DNA from: Lomentospora prolificans
Lineage: Eukaryota > Ascomycota > Sordariomycetes > Microascales > Microascaceae
Length of the DNA: 64,000 nt
Direction of reading: 5' to 3'
Assembly: GCA_029532625.1 (NCBI GenBank)
Contig: JARFXM010000003.1
Location: 3,162,001 to 3,226,000, forward strand
The notes beneath the pieces were generated by a model. The model was not told where the DNA came from. It worked only from the letters and a program-made list of their open reading frames with translations, and did not search any database. Shown here one piece after another: positions 31,996 through 44,431 of the stretch. The translations under genes were made by a program, and so were the position numbers. The stretch's first letter is position 1; the number at the start of each line of letters is the position of its first letter.

Positions 31996-34900
31996 CTTTG
32001 CAGTCGTTCAGGTCCACGAAGAGGATTAGTTTGATTAGGTGACGATTCGGTAAATATGGGGGTGGCTCAGCGAAAGGATCTGATGCAAGGTCCGGAAGTT
32101 GCGTTTCTTCTCTGCACGACGGTTGGTTTCTAGGAGTGGGATGCGGAAATCGTGATCGTGGACAAGTCGGCACTGCTCTTGTTGTGGTTTTGTTGATACC
32201 CTCGAGGATGATTCGGGGCGCCGCGAACGTGTTTACAAGTCTTCAAATCATTCGGTAGGCAGGAAATACCAGGCGGCGGGCTGCGAATGGGCGTTGCAGG
32301 ATTGGTATCTCGCCTTCTATTGCTGAGGGATCACTCGGAGACTGGGTTTCTCGAGAGTTCGCGGGATGAAGAGGGTTGCTGGTTCTCAACCTCCCCTATT
32401 TTGACGGTGGAGGTAAACGAATGACGGCGGCAAGTTTGGATTAGGGGGGGGGGACGGTCGGCGACTCGCAGGGCACAAAGGGAGAACGAAAGAGATAAAA
32501 GAAAGTCGAGGTTGTTGGAAAAGAAAAAAAAAGGGGGAAAGGCCCTCCGGATCGGTCGCTCGACGACGATATGTTCGTGAATCGCGCGAGTCGAGATTCG
32601 TAGGAGGAGGGACAATTTTCGAGAACGAGAGAAACAGGAACGAGTGTGATGGTTATGGATGGATTGAATCTGGGAAGGGGGGTGGTTGTTTGGAGGTGTA
32701 GCGGATTTTGAGATCAGGGAACAGGAGAGCAGAAACAGGAGACCTGGGAGAGAGAGTCAGACGGAACTGTACACGAGGCACAAAGATCCCACGTACTAAA
32801 CCATATGCGCCCCCAAGTACACAAGTACCTCTGTCCGGCGACGTTGTACTTTGTAATGGACAGTGCAGGCACCGTCGGGAAGAGGGTCACCGAAGTGGCC
32901 CCAAGAAGGCCAAGAGCGCTGGACTAGCCCGGAAGGATGTACTTGTGTCATGGACTGTGCCAGCACCAGCGCCCAGTGCCCAAGATTGGGGACGCGCCGA
33001 CCATGTTATGCGATAATATAGGGGGAGGGAGGGGGTGCTTGGCCTCTTGGCCTGAATGGACGCAGGGACAATCTGGGCAGTAATTGCTCCCGGCGGTACC
33101 TCATGGCTCTTGTGGAGAGCGGCCCAGAAGCCAAGAGCCAAGTTGGGAAGGAAATCAAATGCAGAAATTGGAAGGGGCGCAGGCCAATCCAGGTCCAGCT
33201 TGTTACGGAGATACCTACAATCGATAAATGGTGGGCGGCAACAACGTAAAGGTACAAACATTTATATGTAGTTCTATGTCGATTAAATGTACATATTTGT
33301 GCTCTTCTGTCGATTCGATGTTGAAGTTTGTACTAATCTGAACGAAGTACGAAGTGATAATATGAAGCCGTAACCCTCGTCTCTCGCACGTCAACCCCAC
33401 CACGTATTAATACGGGTACTTCTCCTAGGGGAATTGACGGAGACTTTTTCGAGCAAGAGCAATATTCCAAAGGAAGGGTGACAAGTGGCCCTCCCCTGTA
33501 TCCCCGTATTCCGCCAGATACGGGCCAATGCTGGTCTTGATTTGGGGGACACCAGACCAAAGCTCATGGCATGTACTGGACCTACAATGAACTTCAGGGC
33601 GGTTGCCCAAGGTTCTCCTGACTACATTGCCGGCCAGTCCTTTGCGAGCATGTGCCTGCTGCGCAAACCCTTCTATCCGCTTGCGGAGCGGGCACATGAA
33701 GAGACACGGAAACAAGAGCTGAGAAGCATGGTAAATCGAAACGGCGATGGCGGGCGGCTGTTCAGAGATCGACGACAGCCAACGAGAGTCCTCGTTCGGC
33801 AACAAGAGCTTTTGCGGGGGTCTCCAAACAGTTGGTGTCGCAGCACGAAAAAGCTCGGCGCTTGGGAAAGGGCCCGACCGTGGGCCACAGTGGAGGGTGG
33901 ATACTGTGTATATTAGTGGACGGTAAGGTCAACTGGTGTTTTTCGCTTTAGGCCTGACTAAACTACGACAATGATTAACCTTTCGGATCCGTGGTCTCTT
34001 CGCGGTGGGTGCGTGTGCATGGAAAAAGCGTATTAAAGACGAAAGCGTCGTACCCGTCCCTGACATCCCCATCTGCAAGTCCAGCACTGCCACATTTTCA
34101 GGTGGGTGTTTTTGTTCGCTGGAACGAGCGGAAATGGGCTATGGAGAGGATTCTCACCAAGCAAGGGTTTCACTCGCGCTCTGTCTCTCTGAGTGCGGTA
34201 AGAGCAAGATGAGGCCTGGCACTGGATTCTGGAGGAGAGTACTTCGTAAGATACGAAGATCCGTTTCCTGGGGTCGAGATCTATAACTGCTTCATACGAG
34301 AAACCCATCATTCATGGGTGTCTGCCTGCCTTATCTGCCAACTGCCTCGTAAACCCTCTTGAGGGGGGCGTTGGTAGCTTTCATTTCCCCTCGACAGGAC
34401 GCCAACCAGTTCAATATCAGACGAGTACCACGCTTGTCTTTGGAGAGGATCAATTATGCTTCATGGCTGCTGTCCGATCGCGTCTCTGGAGAGGCCCTTG
34501 ATGCGGTTGGCTTCGTACCATTTTAACCATTTTTTTTCATGTTCATTTGGCGCGCTCTGTCTCTTTTGCCAGCTCGGAAAAGAGGAGAAACCGTGACGTT
34601 GGGCGAGCGATGTGGTCCGAGATCGTGTCAAAGGCCGTGGCGCTGTAATCCCTAAATCAAACTTCGGTGCCCCAGTTCGAGATCTCCGACTCTCGGTACG
34701 CGACAAACACACAACACAGCCACTTTTTCCCTAGCAACGGCGAATCCCGGTTCTCAAACATGTCACAGATAATCATTTTTGGTGGACTTCGGAAGAGAGG
34801 GCAGGAAACCACAAGGTGACATTGTACGTCGTTTTGCCCTCTTGGGACCAGCGATGGCCAGACCTGAAAAGCGCTCGTCCTGCTGAAGGATTAGCCAGGT

Positions 34901-37305
34901 TTTCGTCATAGCCGAGAGATTGGTCGAGGGATCTTCATTCGAGAACGACAGCTCGAGAGCTGTGGCCAAGGAATATCGAGCTGACGAGAGGGCCACCACC
35001 ACATGGTCAATGTGGGAGACGGCAACCGTCATGCATTTTGGCGTCATCCAGGCTCAGTCAAGAAACTGATTTCCACAAGAGTTGATGTTGAGATCTGCAT
35101 GATTGTGATTCACAGACAGGCACTGTTAACTAAAACTGCCTCAAAAGGTGCCATCCCAAAGTTTGATGCCCCTTATAACGTCGGGGGGTTGCCAAGACAG
35201 TGATTCGCGCCGACTGCTAGTGTTAGAACATGTCTCAATAAACCAACGCCGACCACCTTGTAGACTCTTGTGCAGGGAATTGGCAAAATGGGTCATAAAG
35301 GGTCAAGCAAGTCAAGGAAGAGTGGCTCCAAGGCCGGAAGATCCGCACTGTAGAGTACGTCAACAGCCAGGACGAACTTCTTCGACAAAGCGGAGCCAAC
35401 CATTCCTGCCTCCTCGATCCGACTCTGGAACGGACGGGTTTCGAGCCAAAGGTGTTCAAGCGGCCCTGGCCATTTGTGTATAGTAGCACGAGCGCAATTT
35501 AGTCGAACAATTCCAGCAATTCGTGCTCCTTTCCGTCAATATTCCGATACTTTCTAGATCCTTTCTCTGAGGACGTCGCCGTCCCATCTAAAAGCCGGCC
35601 CAAAATTTTCTAGAGTGATCCCTGGTAACCCTCCTTTGCTGCGGTTGCTGTTCGTCATTTGATCCTTCCGCTCGGTGGAGATCGATCAGAGGAGCAGAAA
35701 ACGAAGTTGGAGGGGCGGATAACCCTGTGCTGTGCCCCAACCGTTTCTCCGGTTGCAGATCCTGTTTTTCCTTTCCAAGGCTCGGGCTGGCAGCAGAGCA
35801 TGCTGGCTGGTATTGCACTTGCAAGGAGGGATCCTCAAGTTCGGCCTGTTCTGCTTTTTGTTCCCTTGTTCGCCTGTAAACGGCCTCGCTTCCCGTGCCG
35901 GGAGAATACCCGGAGCACAATTTGCAAGCGTATTCATTTATTCCCATCTGCCAGAACGAGCGACGAGGAAGTTAAATTGACCCCTCCAACCACATGCGCG
36001 TTAATACCAGCATGCCTCCTGTGGAATTCCAAGGGTCCGGCTTATCGATTGTGGGTTTGCCTATCCCGGCTTGACCTCTGTAATTGTCTGCATATCCAGC
36101 CATCACCAGTTCGCCACCTCGTACAAGCAAGCGTTGCGTCTCTCCCAGCCCAGTAACAATGACTCGCTTTCCCTGTCATACGAGTTCTGGGGATGCGTTA
36201 AAAACAGCAACAAAAAGCACGGAAACTATCCGGCTCGCCCGAAACCACACAAATCTCCCAACCCCCCCAGATTCCTCTGGGATTCTTGATGTGATGTTGA
36301 TGTCGTCCGTAAAACAAGAAGAAAAAAAAAAGGCAGTCGCATCACCTCCCTCCTCAGTTCGGGATCCAGCAGGGCTTACGTCACCTGCGGCCCTCTACTC
36401 CCGATAGCTTCTTTTCATCGAATCAACAACATGCACCCAGGCCCAAGAATGATTGGCGTTCCGGCGTCATTGGCCGGCCATGTCGGGCGACACTGTCGAC
36501 GCACTGAGCAAGTCTCTCGCATTATTGCCCTTGACAACGTCCTGTAGCCGGCCTTGCTTTGTGAGCTCGTGGATCCCCGTGGCAAGAGACCACATCTCGT
36601 CCTCTTTGTCTAAACGATCCGTCGGCCTCTTCGCTTTGCCGATCCTCTGCAAAGGCCAGCTCTGCCCGCATCCTCCGTTGTGCCATTGCGCTGCCTGCGC
36701 GTGTTGCATCATATGAGTAATCGTCTACGCCGCCCGCTGGCCTACAAGTACATCTCTCTGCGCCCTTTTACTGTTAGTGCGGATCTGCGGAACGCGCGGA
36801 AGCGAGACGGCATCAATGCCTCCACCCTAGGTAATGAATGGGGTGCATATACGCATGCTCTGCCGACAACCCAGCATCTTGCAGCGTATCCTGAGGCTGC
36901 AAACCACACCAAATAATGCTAACGGACGTCGGAAGACCCCAGAACCAGATATTGCATTCTATTTTCCTTCCCTCACATAACTAGAGCCATTGGAAAAGGG
37001 AGATGTTAGTTCTAGCTATGCCCTACTTTCGGGTATTAGAGGAGGCTAAGTATCTCGTTTATTTCGTCAACGCCATAACAAACTGTATAGAGGAAACTCC
37101 AGTAGATGCTGTAGTGTCGCATCGCAATGCACCGCTCCGTACCCTTGCAGTAAACATGATGATGGTAGAAGTGGACTAGGTGTACAGAAAACACAAAATC
37201 GTGTACATAAGAATCGGCAAAAGAAAGTTTCGATACAGAATCGAGCCTCGGGAGCCTGGAATTCGGCAAAGCTTTTGAACATGACGACAACGGCATGTTG
37301 CGCGC
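31996..37305. other. Long intergenic region upstream of the FLC-like gene
   Basis: This 5.3-kb stretch lies between two minus-strand genes. The part nearest 31996 is the FLC-like promoter and leader; it is purine-rich on the plus strand, and so pyrimidine-rich on the coding strand, at 32430-32640. I could not support any gene in the rest. Two adjacent minus-strand frames, 34763-35047 and 34461-34732, have moderately protein-like composition but no recognisable family. Short GTAC-centred palindromes occur at 32815-32830, 33340-33356 and 34239-34258. Confidence 0.5.
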
Positions 37306-40194
37306 TCAAAACACTTCCCAATTCGTCTCCCATGGCTTATTGGGATCCAAAAACTTCGTTCCGTGTCTATACTTGCCGGTCAACTCCTCCTGGTCTACAC
37401 CACAGTGCGTTTGTCCATCTCGGCCCTGGAACCACCCTAATCCGTACGTCTTCCCCAGTTTCTCCAACTTTTCGTCCATCTCTGCGTGGCTTAGCTTCGA
37501 TGTGTTCACAAAGTCGTACAGCATCTTGCTCTGGTGGATGTACGCGAGAACAGACGCTATCGTGTTCGGTTGTCGGGGCAGGAAGGGGTGACGCCTTCGG
37601 ATATATACTAGAGTGGATATGACGGCGAGATAGACGAGAATCAACGCCGCGGCCACGAGGGATATCCAAAAGGACAAGATTGTCTCTTGGCCCGAGTTGA
37701 TCCCATCGTCACTATGCTTATCGCCTGGGTTGATGATACCCCCGAGAAAATCACGACCATCCACCGTTGCCAAACTAGTCAGCAATACTGTTAGTACCTC
37801 GGCGATGACAGAGCCACAACCGACGAGACACACGACCTTATCTCCGTTCATAAAAGCCCTCCAAGGCATGTAGCCGAATGGCATAACCGTGTAATCGAGG
37901 GTTAACGCCCTTGCCGGCGCATGCCGACGAGATAGGATGTAAAAAGGTTCCATCATGCGCACATCAGTATCCAGCGTGCCCCATCCCAGTTTTATACAGA
38001 CCGCAAGTGCAGTTACCACCCACGGCGCATGGTCGGTTATAACCGTAGCCTTGGTGAAGAGGACGGCCGGAACGAACCCTAAAAATAAGATGACTCCAAG
38101 AACGAAGGGGACGTATCCAGCTGCACGCAGCATAAGGGGGTGAGGATTCTCGGAAAGGTGAGTATGTTGAAATCTATCTTCGTCCTGCTTCACAGAAGAT
38201 ACTGGGTTCTCATCGTATGGTGCCAGGGCCGAGTTTCGGAGAATGTAGCGACGGCACTTTAATTTCTGATGAATATCTTCGTGCTTTGCTGTGTCCATGT
38301 CCTTGAAATCCATAAGAATATGGCAAACCACAGCCATCGATGCAAGTCCTGCAATTCCCTTCACGTCGGCTTGGATACCGGATCTTCGCGTTTGAAGGAG
38401 GTAGAAGAGAAGCGACGCGCAGAGAGCACATATTGTCAATGTAATCGTCAATAGCCGGGACCATGTCGCGTTGATAATAACAGACTTTTCTAGCCCCGGA
38501 TCCGCTAAGCGGTCTTGCCGGTTGGGAGTCAAAAGGATAGATGCGGCGCCAAATGTCGGAACCAAAGAAACGGCGAGCACAGAGCCGAGAGAAGAAAGAG
38601 CTACTGCGTAATGCTTAAGTCGCAAGGCGCGGAACGGCCGTAGAAAGGTTTTGCTAGTAATGTAGTCGACGTTGATGGACTCGCCCGCAAGCGCACCCTT
38701 CTCCCTCGAGAGCTGATAAAACGCCTCGAGCCGCTTCACGTCGTAGTCTGTCACCTGCCATAACACGCCGTACGTAACGGAGATGATCGTAGGCAAGAAC
38801 TTGATGGCAAAATAAACAGCCGGGTTGATCTGATCAGGGGTTGTAAACTTGATTAAAGGTTCCTTCGTTGACACTTGATAAATGAATTCCTGTGCGACCG
38901 CGAGGCCGAGCGAGAGCACAACTAGCGCAGACAGATACGGCCACCTCATGGAGAAGGGCTTCCAGTTTGGCTGGGGATAGAAGACTTCGGTAGCACTCTT
39001 TTTTTGGGGGGGCGGCGGCTTGTTCGGATCGTCGCTGCTATCGTCTATGCCCTCGGGACCCACCATAGCACTGATATCCACTCCGGTGGGCTCATCAATG
39101 ATAAGCTCAATGACTTCGCCTCGCCGGTTGGCCTCATCTTGACCTAGATCTCTCAGGAAGGCACTTCGAGTCTGTGGCTGGCGAGCCGTTAGTCTCCGGG
39201 TCAGTGATCTTTGAAGCCTCGTAGGTGCCCTTAGAAGGTCAGAGCCGAGAATGCGCTTTTCCAGCTTCAAGCCCGACCCTAGGCCGCCCGTGAGATGCCC
39301 CTTGGCTTCTTCCTCCTGGAGCTTCTTGACAAATGCAGCATCTTGGAATCCCATCGGACCCAGGGTGGAGGTGAGGTCCTGGGCGGGGGAGTCGGGACTT
39401 GTCGGCGACTGTAGATGGCCACGAGTGGCATCTCTGCCCATCGGCGCTGCAGAGTTCAGTAACGAAAGGTCATATTCTTCCTCGGCAATAGCCTCATGCT
39501 CGCCTGTGAAAGCTAGCGAGTACCCGTTGCGGCCACCTCCGCGGCCACCCCTCGATCGAGAGTGAGAAAGCGAGGTTGCTGGCGAGATTGGCTGATATCC
39601 GTTGCTCGGCTGCAATCCACCCATCCAGGACGTCACCGGTGTCGTAGGCGAGGTATAAGCCGTATGAGAATAGGAGTCTGTACTAGAAGAGTGTTGCTGC
39701 TGGGGTGAGTGGTGTGGGTCGTAGTACGACTGGAGCGACACCATAGACTCCCTGCCTTGTAGCGGGCGGCCCTGACCATCAAACTGCGATTGCAGCGATA
39801 TGATAGAGTCGCTGGGTCGTAGATTGGCGCTGGTCGGCGTATTTACGACATTATAGCCATACTGAGGGTTCGCCGGCGCCGACGATGCCGGGTATGTTCT
39901 GACGGGGGCACTATATGGTGAAGGCGCAGGAGGTATCCAAGTTGAGATTGCTGGCACAGAGTTCTGGGGCCGGGGTGCATGCGGCGCGACGTGGTGCGCT
40001 GGGGCAGAGGGCCTGTGGCTCTCTTGATAGGACGTTGTAGACGAGCCATGGTCGAAGGCGAGGTGATCGATGGATACGTCGGCGATGTCAGAAAAGCTCG
40101 TGATGCGCGAGCTAAAGGATCCGTGATTAGAGGGTTGATTGGGAGGTTGCGGATTGCTCGACCCGGGCTGGCTCGAGTCGTGGTACCAAGACAT
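37306..40194 (-). CDS. DUF3433 multi-pass membrane protein
   Basis: The single exon encodes 962 residues. Residues 1-410 are a disordered cytosolic tail rich in Ser, Pro, Gln and His, with a twice-used short motif (SIISLQSQFD, then SMVSLQSYYD). The membrane part runs from about 416 to 868 with some eight to ten helices. It contains two copies of a DUF3433-type unit: one near 459-555 (VTDYDVKRLEAFYQLSREKG) and one near 722-808 (GTLDTDVRMMEPFYILSRRH), each a helix, a D-x-D-V-[KR] element, and then two helices. The cytosolic C-terminus (about 870-962) is conserved-looking. I recall that the Neurospora calcium-gradient gene spray encodes a membrane protein of this kind, but cannot confirm it. It is divergent from the Ras-like gene across 3.2 kb. 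Confidence 0.82.
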   Translation of the reverse strand: MSWYHDSSQPGSSNPQPPNQPSNHGSFSSRITSFSDIADVSIDHLAFDHGSSTTSYQESHRPSAPAHHVAPHAPRPQNSVPAISTWIPPAPSPYSAPVRTYPASSAPANPQYGYNVVNTPTSANLRPSDSIISLQSQFDGQGRPLQGRESMVSLQSYYDPHHSPQQQHSSSTDSYSHTAYTSPTTPVTSWMGGLQPSNGYQPISPATSLSHSRSRGGRGGGRNGYSLAFTGEHEAIAEEEYDLSLLNSAAPMGRDATRGHLQSPTSPDSPAQDLTSTLGPMGFQDAAFVKKLQEEEAKGHLTGGLGSGLKLEKRILGSDLLRAPTRLQRSLTRRLTARQPQTRSAFLRDLGQDEANRRGEVIELIIDEPTGVDISAMVGPEGIDDSSDDPNKPPPPQKKSATEVFYPQPNWKPFSMRWPYLSALVVLSLGLAVAQEFIYQVSTKEPLIKFTTPDQINPAVYFAIKFLPTIISVTYGVLWQVTDYDVKRLEAFYQLSREKGALAGESINVDYITSKTFLRPFRALRLKHYAVALSSLGSVLAVSLVPTFGAASILLTPNRQDRLADPGLEKSVIINATWSRLLTITLTICALCASLLFYLLQTRRSGIQADVKGIAGLASMAVVCHILMDFKDMDTAKHEDIHQKLKCRRYILRNSALAPYDENPVSSVKQDEDRFQHTHLSENPHPLMLRAAGYVPFVLGVILFLGFVPAVLFTKATVITDHAPWVVTALAVCIKLGWGTLDTDVRMMEPFYILSRRHAPARALTLDYTVMPFGYMPWRAFMNGDKVVCLVGCGSVIAEVLTVLLTSLATVDGRDFLGGIINPGDKHSDDGINSGQETILSFWISLVAAALILVYLAVISTLVYIRRRHPFLPRQPNTIASVLAYIHQSKMLYDFVNTSKLSHAEMDEKLEKLGKTYGLGWFQGRDGQTHCGVDQEELTGKYRHGTKFLDPNKPWETNWEVF

Positions 40195-43100
40195 GGCGCT
40201 GGTCGTCCTAGGGTAGCATGTTTCGGGAGAGGAATAGAGAGTCTGAGCACGACGTGATGTTCGACGCCAAGAAGAGGAGTCTGAATACCCGAAATATTGA
40301 AGCTCGCTTTTAATTAGTGATTAGGAGTCGAAACGAAGGGCAAGGCTCGAGGAAGCAAGCATCGCCAAGCTTGTGTGCCTTCCTTTAGTCGCAGTAGCAG
40401 CGGGCGAATGCACAACCCTTACACCTCTTTCACAAAGCGAATGTCGGAGAGTTAAGACTCGTGTCGCAGAATCAAAGACTGAATGGCATGGTCGGTCAGG
40501 CCAGGAAGGAGATGCGAAAAACACAAACCACTCATCCCTTAGGCGCATGGAAGAAGAGAATGGGGTGGGCGGCTAACGGATGGAAACTTCCTAAGCCATG
40601 TCTACACCTAAGCTGAAGGGAAAGAGGGCTGGAGTTGTGGAGACGAGATCTCGCGTGTGTGTAAGTGGTCTTCGGGTCCAGCTCTGCAGAGTAGTTACAA
40701 CGGGTCTGGGAAATCTCCAGTTGGGCAGGAGAATCTGGAATATCGAGGGGCCCAGTGGGGCAAGCTCGACCCTGACCTTGGCCTAACCCGCGAGTTTAAG
40801 CGTGACTCTGAGCAGGGCGGTGTCCTGAAAGTACCAAGGTACAGCCTACACGGGTACTAACTCCTGTATTGAGCTTGGCCGGGTAGCTGGTACACGCTGC
40901 GAGGCCACCAGGCTGCAGGGGGCCAGGGTCCCCCTTGACCATTCAATGTCCAGTTGTGGATCATGCTGTCTGGCTGCGGGGTGATAGGTGATTGGGAAGG
41001 CGCTGACCTGCTGGCTGGGTCTGGCCAGTATCTACCGCTTGCCTCTGTGCGGCTCAGAGGCAGAGAAGGGGCCAGAGGACACCCATGGAAATTGACAGTA
41101 ATACTATCAGTACACCCGACTTTCAAGGCCCATGGAAATGCCTGGCATATGGGCCATCTCATCAAATGTTGGTTGGTGGGTGTGGCAGAAGGGGGGCGGG
41201 GGGTTATGCTCGGGAAACCATTTTAGCACCATCTTTCGATCTGCTGGCTGGCCAAATCTGGTATGCAGCCCGTACAGCACTGGGTGCCAGTGCGAAACGA
41301 GGCAACTTCTCGGACGCAAGCCCCAGACACCACCACTTGGTTTTTCCACATCTCTCGGCTCTCGTATTTCTTTTCTCCCCTAATAATGACGGTTCACCAG
41401 TGAGGATGGGAAAATAGGGGAAAATAAACCTTTCTTTGTAAGGCTCTCGATCTTTTCGTCAAGAGACGTCTGAGCAAATCCCTGTCCTTATAAGCCAGCC
41501 GCAGTCCCAAGCAACGTGCAGTGGAACGCCAATTCCGATAATATGGATTCAGCCCAGCCTAGTCAATGAGATGGTCGTCTTCCAGTTCGCCAGCATTCTC
41601 ATCAACATCCATGTACCCTGTGGAGCTTGCCTCACCAGGGCGGTAGATTGCATCGTTAGTGTGCGGTGAAGACGCCACCGGGCCTTGACTATGCACCAAT
41701 ATTCGCGACCCAGCGACAGTGGTTCCGCAACACAAACACGAAGCTTCAAGGGGCGACATCCAGGGCCCTCGAGCAACCATAAGAGGTCAGCCACAGGCGA
41801 TATCCACGTGAACTTCTTCCTCACATGGGTGACGCTTTCTTCACCGCTGAGGTATCTGCTTTTCATCATCGTAAAGGAGCAATTACAGACGGGTCGATGA
41901 CCTCACGTCTGTAGGATTCCTGTGCCAAGTGCAGTTTAGGTCGACTCTCGGGTCCAAAATGGATACTCGGCCTGCTAGCTATAACGCACGCCAATGAGGA
42001 CTCCCAACGTGAGATGTCCCCTCCAGACACTGAGGCGCAGCATTTCAACGCGCGGGTTCTCGACCGTGGAGAGCTATTGTTTCGTCCGTCGCAATGTCCT
42101 TGCATCAGACGCAAATCAACATCGATTAGCCGTTCTTCCACCGACTTGCGATTCCCTCATTTTTAATACTCCGACCGCCGACTCGGGAACGGCGGCAGGA
42201 ACCTAAACGTTACCTTGACTCACGTGAAGAGGCTTTATACTTACCCGAGATGCGGTCCTTGGTCTATTTGTTATTTGTCCAATAGATAGGATGATTGTTC
42301 CTGCAACCACTTAAGTGCCAAAATCTCCGATGTCCTGCCATTGGAGATCCTCAGGCTGTCATCACTTTTCTGCTCTCATCCCCTCTTGTCCCCGTCCCGC
42401 GGGCGACAAGAGCGGGGGTAACTCAGAGTCGAGTCGCAGAGACGACAATGATTCGTTTCGATCCCATGAATTGAGGGCGGGAAGGGAGAGTCGGTTCCCA
42501 AACGCGGCTTCACCTCTGGTTGTCCGGCAGAATTCAAATGCCTGTAACGAACGAGTTTCACACAACCGCCCTCCGCTGACAAGGAAAAAGGTACGAAATA
42601 TGTGTGTAGCAGGATGCCGTTCATTTGACCGATTCTTTCGTCCACCCGATTAGATGGGTTTGCCCTTCCCCTCCCTCTCCTTCGGCCCTTTCATGTTACT
42701 TCTCGTGGGATGTAGCCATATCGCAATAGAAATATATCCAGAACAATTAGATGACTTACACCCCCAAGTTGGATTTCCGAGATGGGGTCGGAAACTCTTC
42801 CCTTATATAGGCGGCTCTTAACCCTCTCGCTCGTAGCCACATTGACCTAACAGGTTTCTTATTTCTTGTCGTTTTCTTGTCTCATCATGCGGCTATAAGG
42901 GATTTTCCTCTTATATCTGAATACCCGAGGGTGGTGTGTCACTTACGACTCTTTGCTCCGTCCTTCTCTCCGAATTCGTTCCATATTCAAGAACGTCATT
43001 GTTTCTTCTTCGCCCTCTTGTTCCTAGTCCTTTCATGACCACCTTCTCTTTATCTCTTACAAAAAGTGACGATCTGCTATTATTCTTGCCTAGTCGAGAG

Positions 43101-43392
43101 CGCACCATCCTCCGCGAGACTGCCCAGGCGAGTAGAGTCTGGTTCTCGCTATGTGTAACCGCCTATCGGATATCTCTATCCCTCATCTACACCCCCTACC
43201 CTAGCTCAATCGTGGGAGAGGATTCTGTCATTACTCGCCAGACACGGCCCCCTTTCGAGGATTCCGGGAAACCAATAGCAAATACCCTCTTATCCTTTAT
43301 CGATTGGCCTTTAGAGCCTCATCACGCCCTCCTTACGTGTTCACTTGCCTTTGGGACCAGCCATAGCTCCCCCCTTTAGGGTACATTTCGAC
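40195..43392. other. Divergent upstream region between the DUF3433 and Ras-like genes
   Basis: This 3.2-kb stretch has no supported gene. GGCTGGC-type motifs occur at 41010-41028 and 41242-41254 and a GTAC-rich patch at about 40830-40858. From about 42830 the plus strand becomes pyrimidine-rich, which suits the promoter and leader of the Ras-like gene. Confidence 0.5.
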
Positions 43393-44431
43393 ATGTCAAG
43401 GGCAACATCCTCTGAAAATCCCGAGTCCGTCATGTGGACCGAGGAGGAGAAAAGGTACCTCCGCGCCCTTATGCGACACGACTTCCTCGAGACCGGGGCA
43501 ACTGAAGAGCTCCGTCGAGCTCTAACCGTGAGACGGTTGAACGCCGGCAACGGTCCCACATCGCCTAAGAACCGCATCCGAAACAACGACAGCAAGCCGC
43601 CGGTCGGAGAGTTTAGGGTACTCGTGATCGGAGCAAAGGGTGTAGGAAAGACGTCGATTCTTACGAGGGTAGGACCCATGCGAGGGTATCACTTACGCCT
43701 GTCGAGTCGGACGCTAACACCGGTCGCGCTACTAGATCTGTAAAGGCCGTTTCCCTACGCCAGACGAACCCCACGACCCGTTTTATGATCAGGGCTGCCG
43801 CCAGGTTACCGAAGTCGACGGCCAAAACTACACCATCGACGCACTCGAAATGCCCTCTAAGCACCTCTGGCGCGACGATCTAGTTCAACAGGCTATAAAT
43901 ATCACCGAAGCCGCCATCGTTGTCTACGACGTCACCGACCCAGACTCCCTCCGCCTAGCCCGCGGCTTACACGAGCTGATCCGTGACACCATATCCGGCG
44001 CGCCGGCCATCGCCGGACCGAGCAACCCCTCCGCCGGGCAGCAACCGGGCATGGGATACGGCAACGGCGCGAACGGCGCCACCACCAACGGTGCGAGGGA
44101 GTACGCGCTGTTTCTCGTAGGGAACAAATCCGAGGCCGAGAGTCGGAGGATCGCGTACTCCGACGGCTCCAAAGTCGCGACCTCGTGGCACGTCAAGACA
44201 ACCTTTATGGAGGTTTCGGCGAAGACGGGCGACCAGATCACGCTACTATTTCCCAAAATCGGCAAGGAGATTCTCACGCTGAGGTCCATCAACCAGCAAC
44301 GCAAGGAATTTGCCGAGAAGATGGAGAGAATGAAGGTCGAGGCCCAGGAGATGCAGGCTAAGAGGAAGCAAGGGCTCTGGAGGCGGCTTAGCCGGTCGTT
44401 CTTCGCGAGGAGGGAGGTGGCCCAGATTTGA
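43393..44431 (+). CDS. Atypical Ras-like small GTPase
   Basis: Exon 1 is 43393-43668, the intron 43669-43735 (67 nt, GTAGGA...CTAG, GCTAAC branch site) and exon 2 43736-44431, giving 323 residues. Residues 1-70 form an extension beginning MSRATSSENPES. The P-loop is intact (GAKGVGKTS, 80-88). The G3 region reads IDALEMP (126-132) where Ras has DTAGQE, and G4 reads NKSE (222-225) where Ras has NKxD. G5 is good (EVSAKTG, 251-257), and AAIVVYDVTDPDSL (151-164) is typical. A Gly/Asn/Pro-rich insert (about 180-212) lies between the fourth and fifth strands. The end is basic and helical (KRKQGLWRRLSRSFFARR) without a CaaX box, so membrane contact may be electrostatic. The start is the first in-frame ATG. 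Nucleotide preference and catalysis may differ from Ras. Confidence 0.8.

Noticed and set aside
34461..35047. Two neighbouring minus-strand frames that could be exons of a small gene
   Set aside because: A GCTAG acceptor exists before the second, but no convincing donor joins them and no family is recognised.
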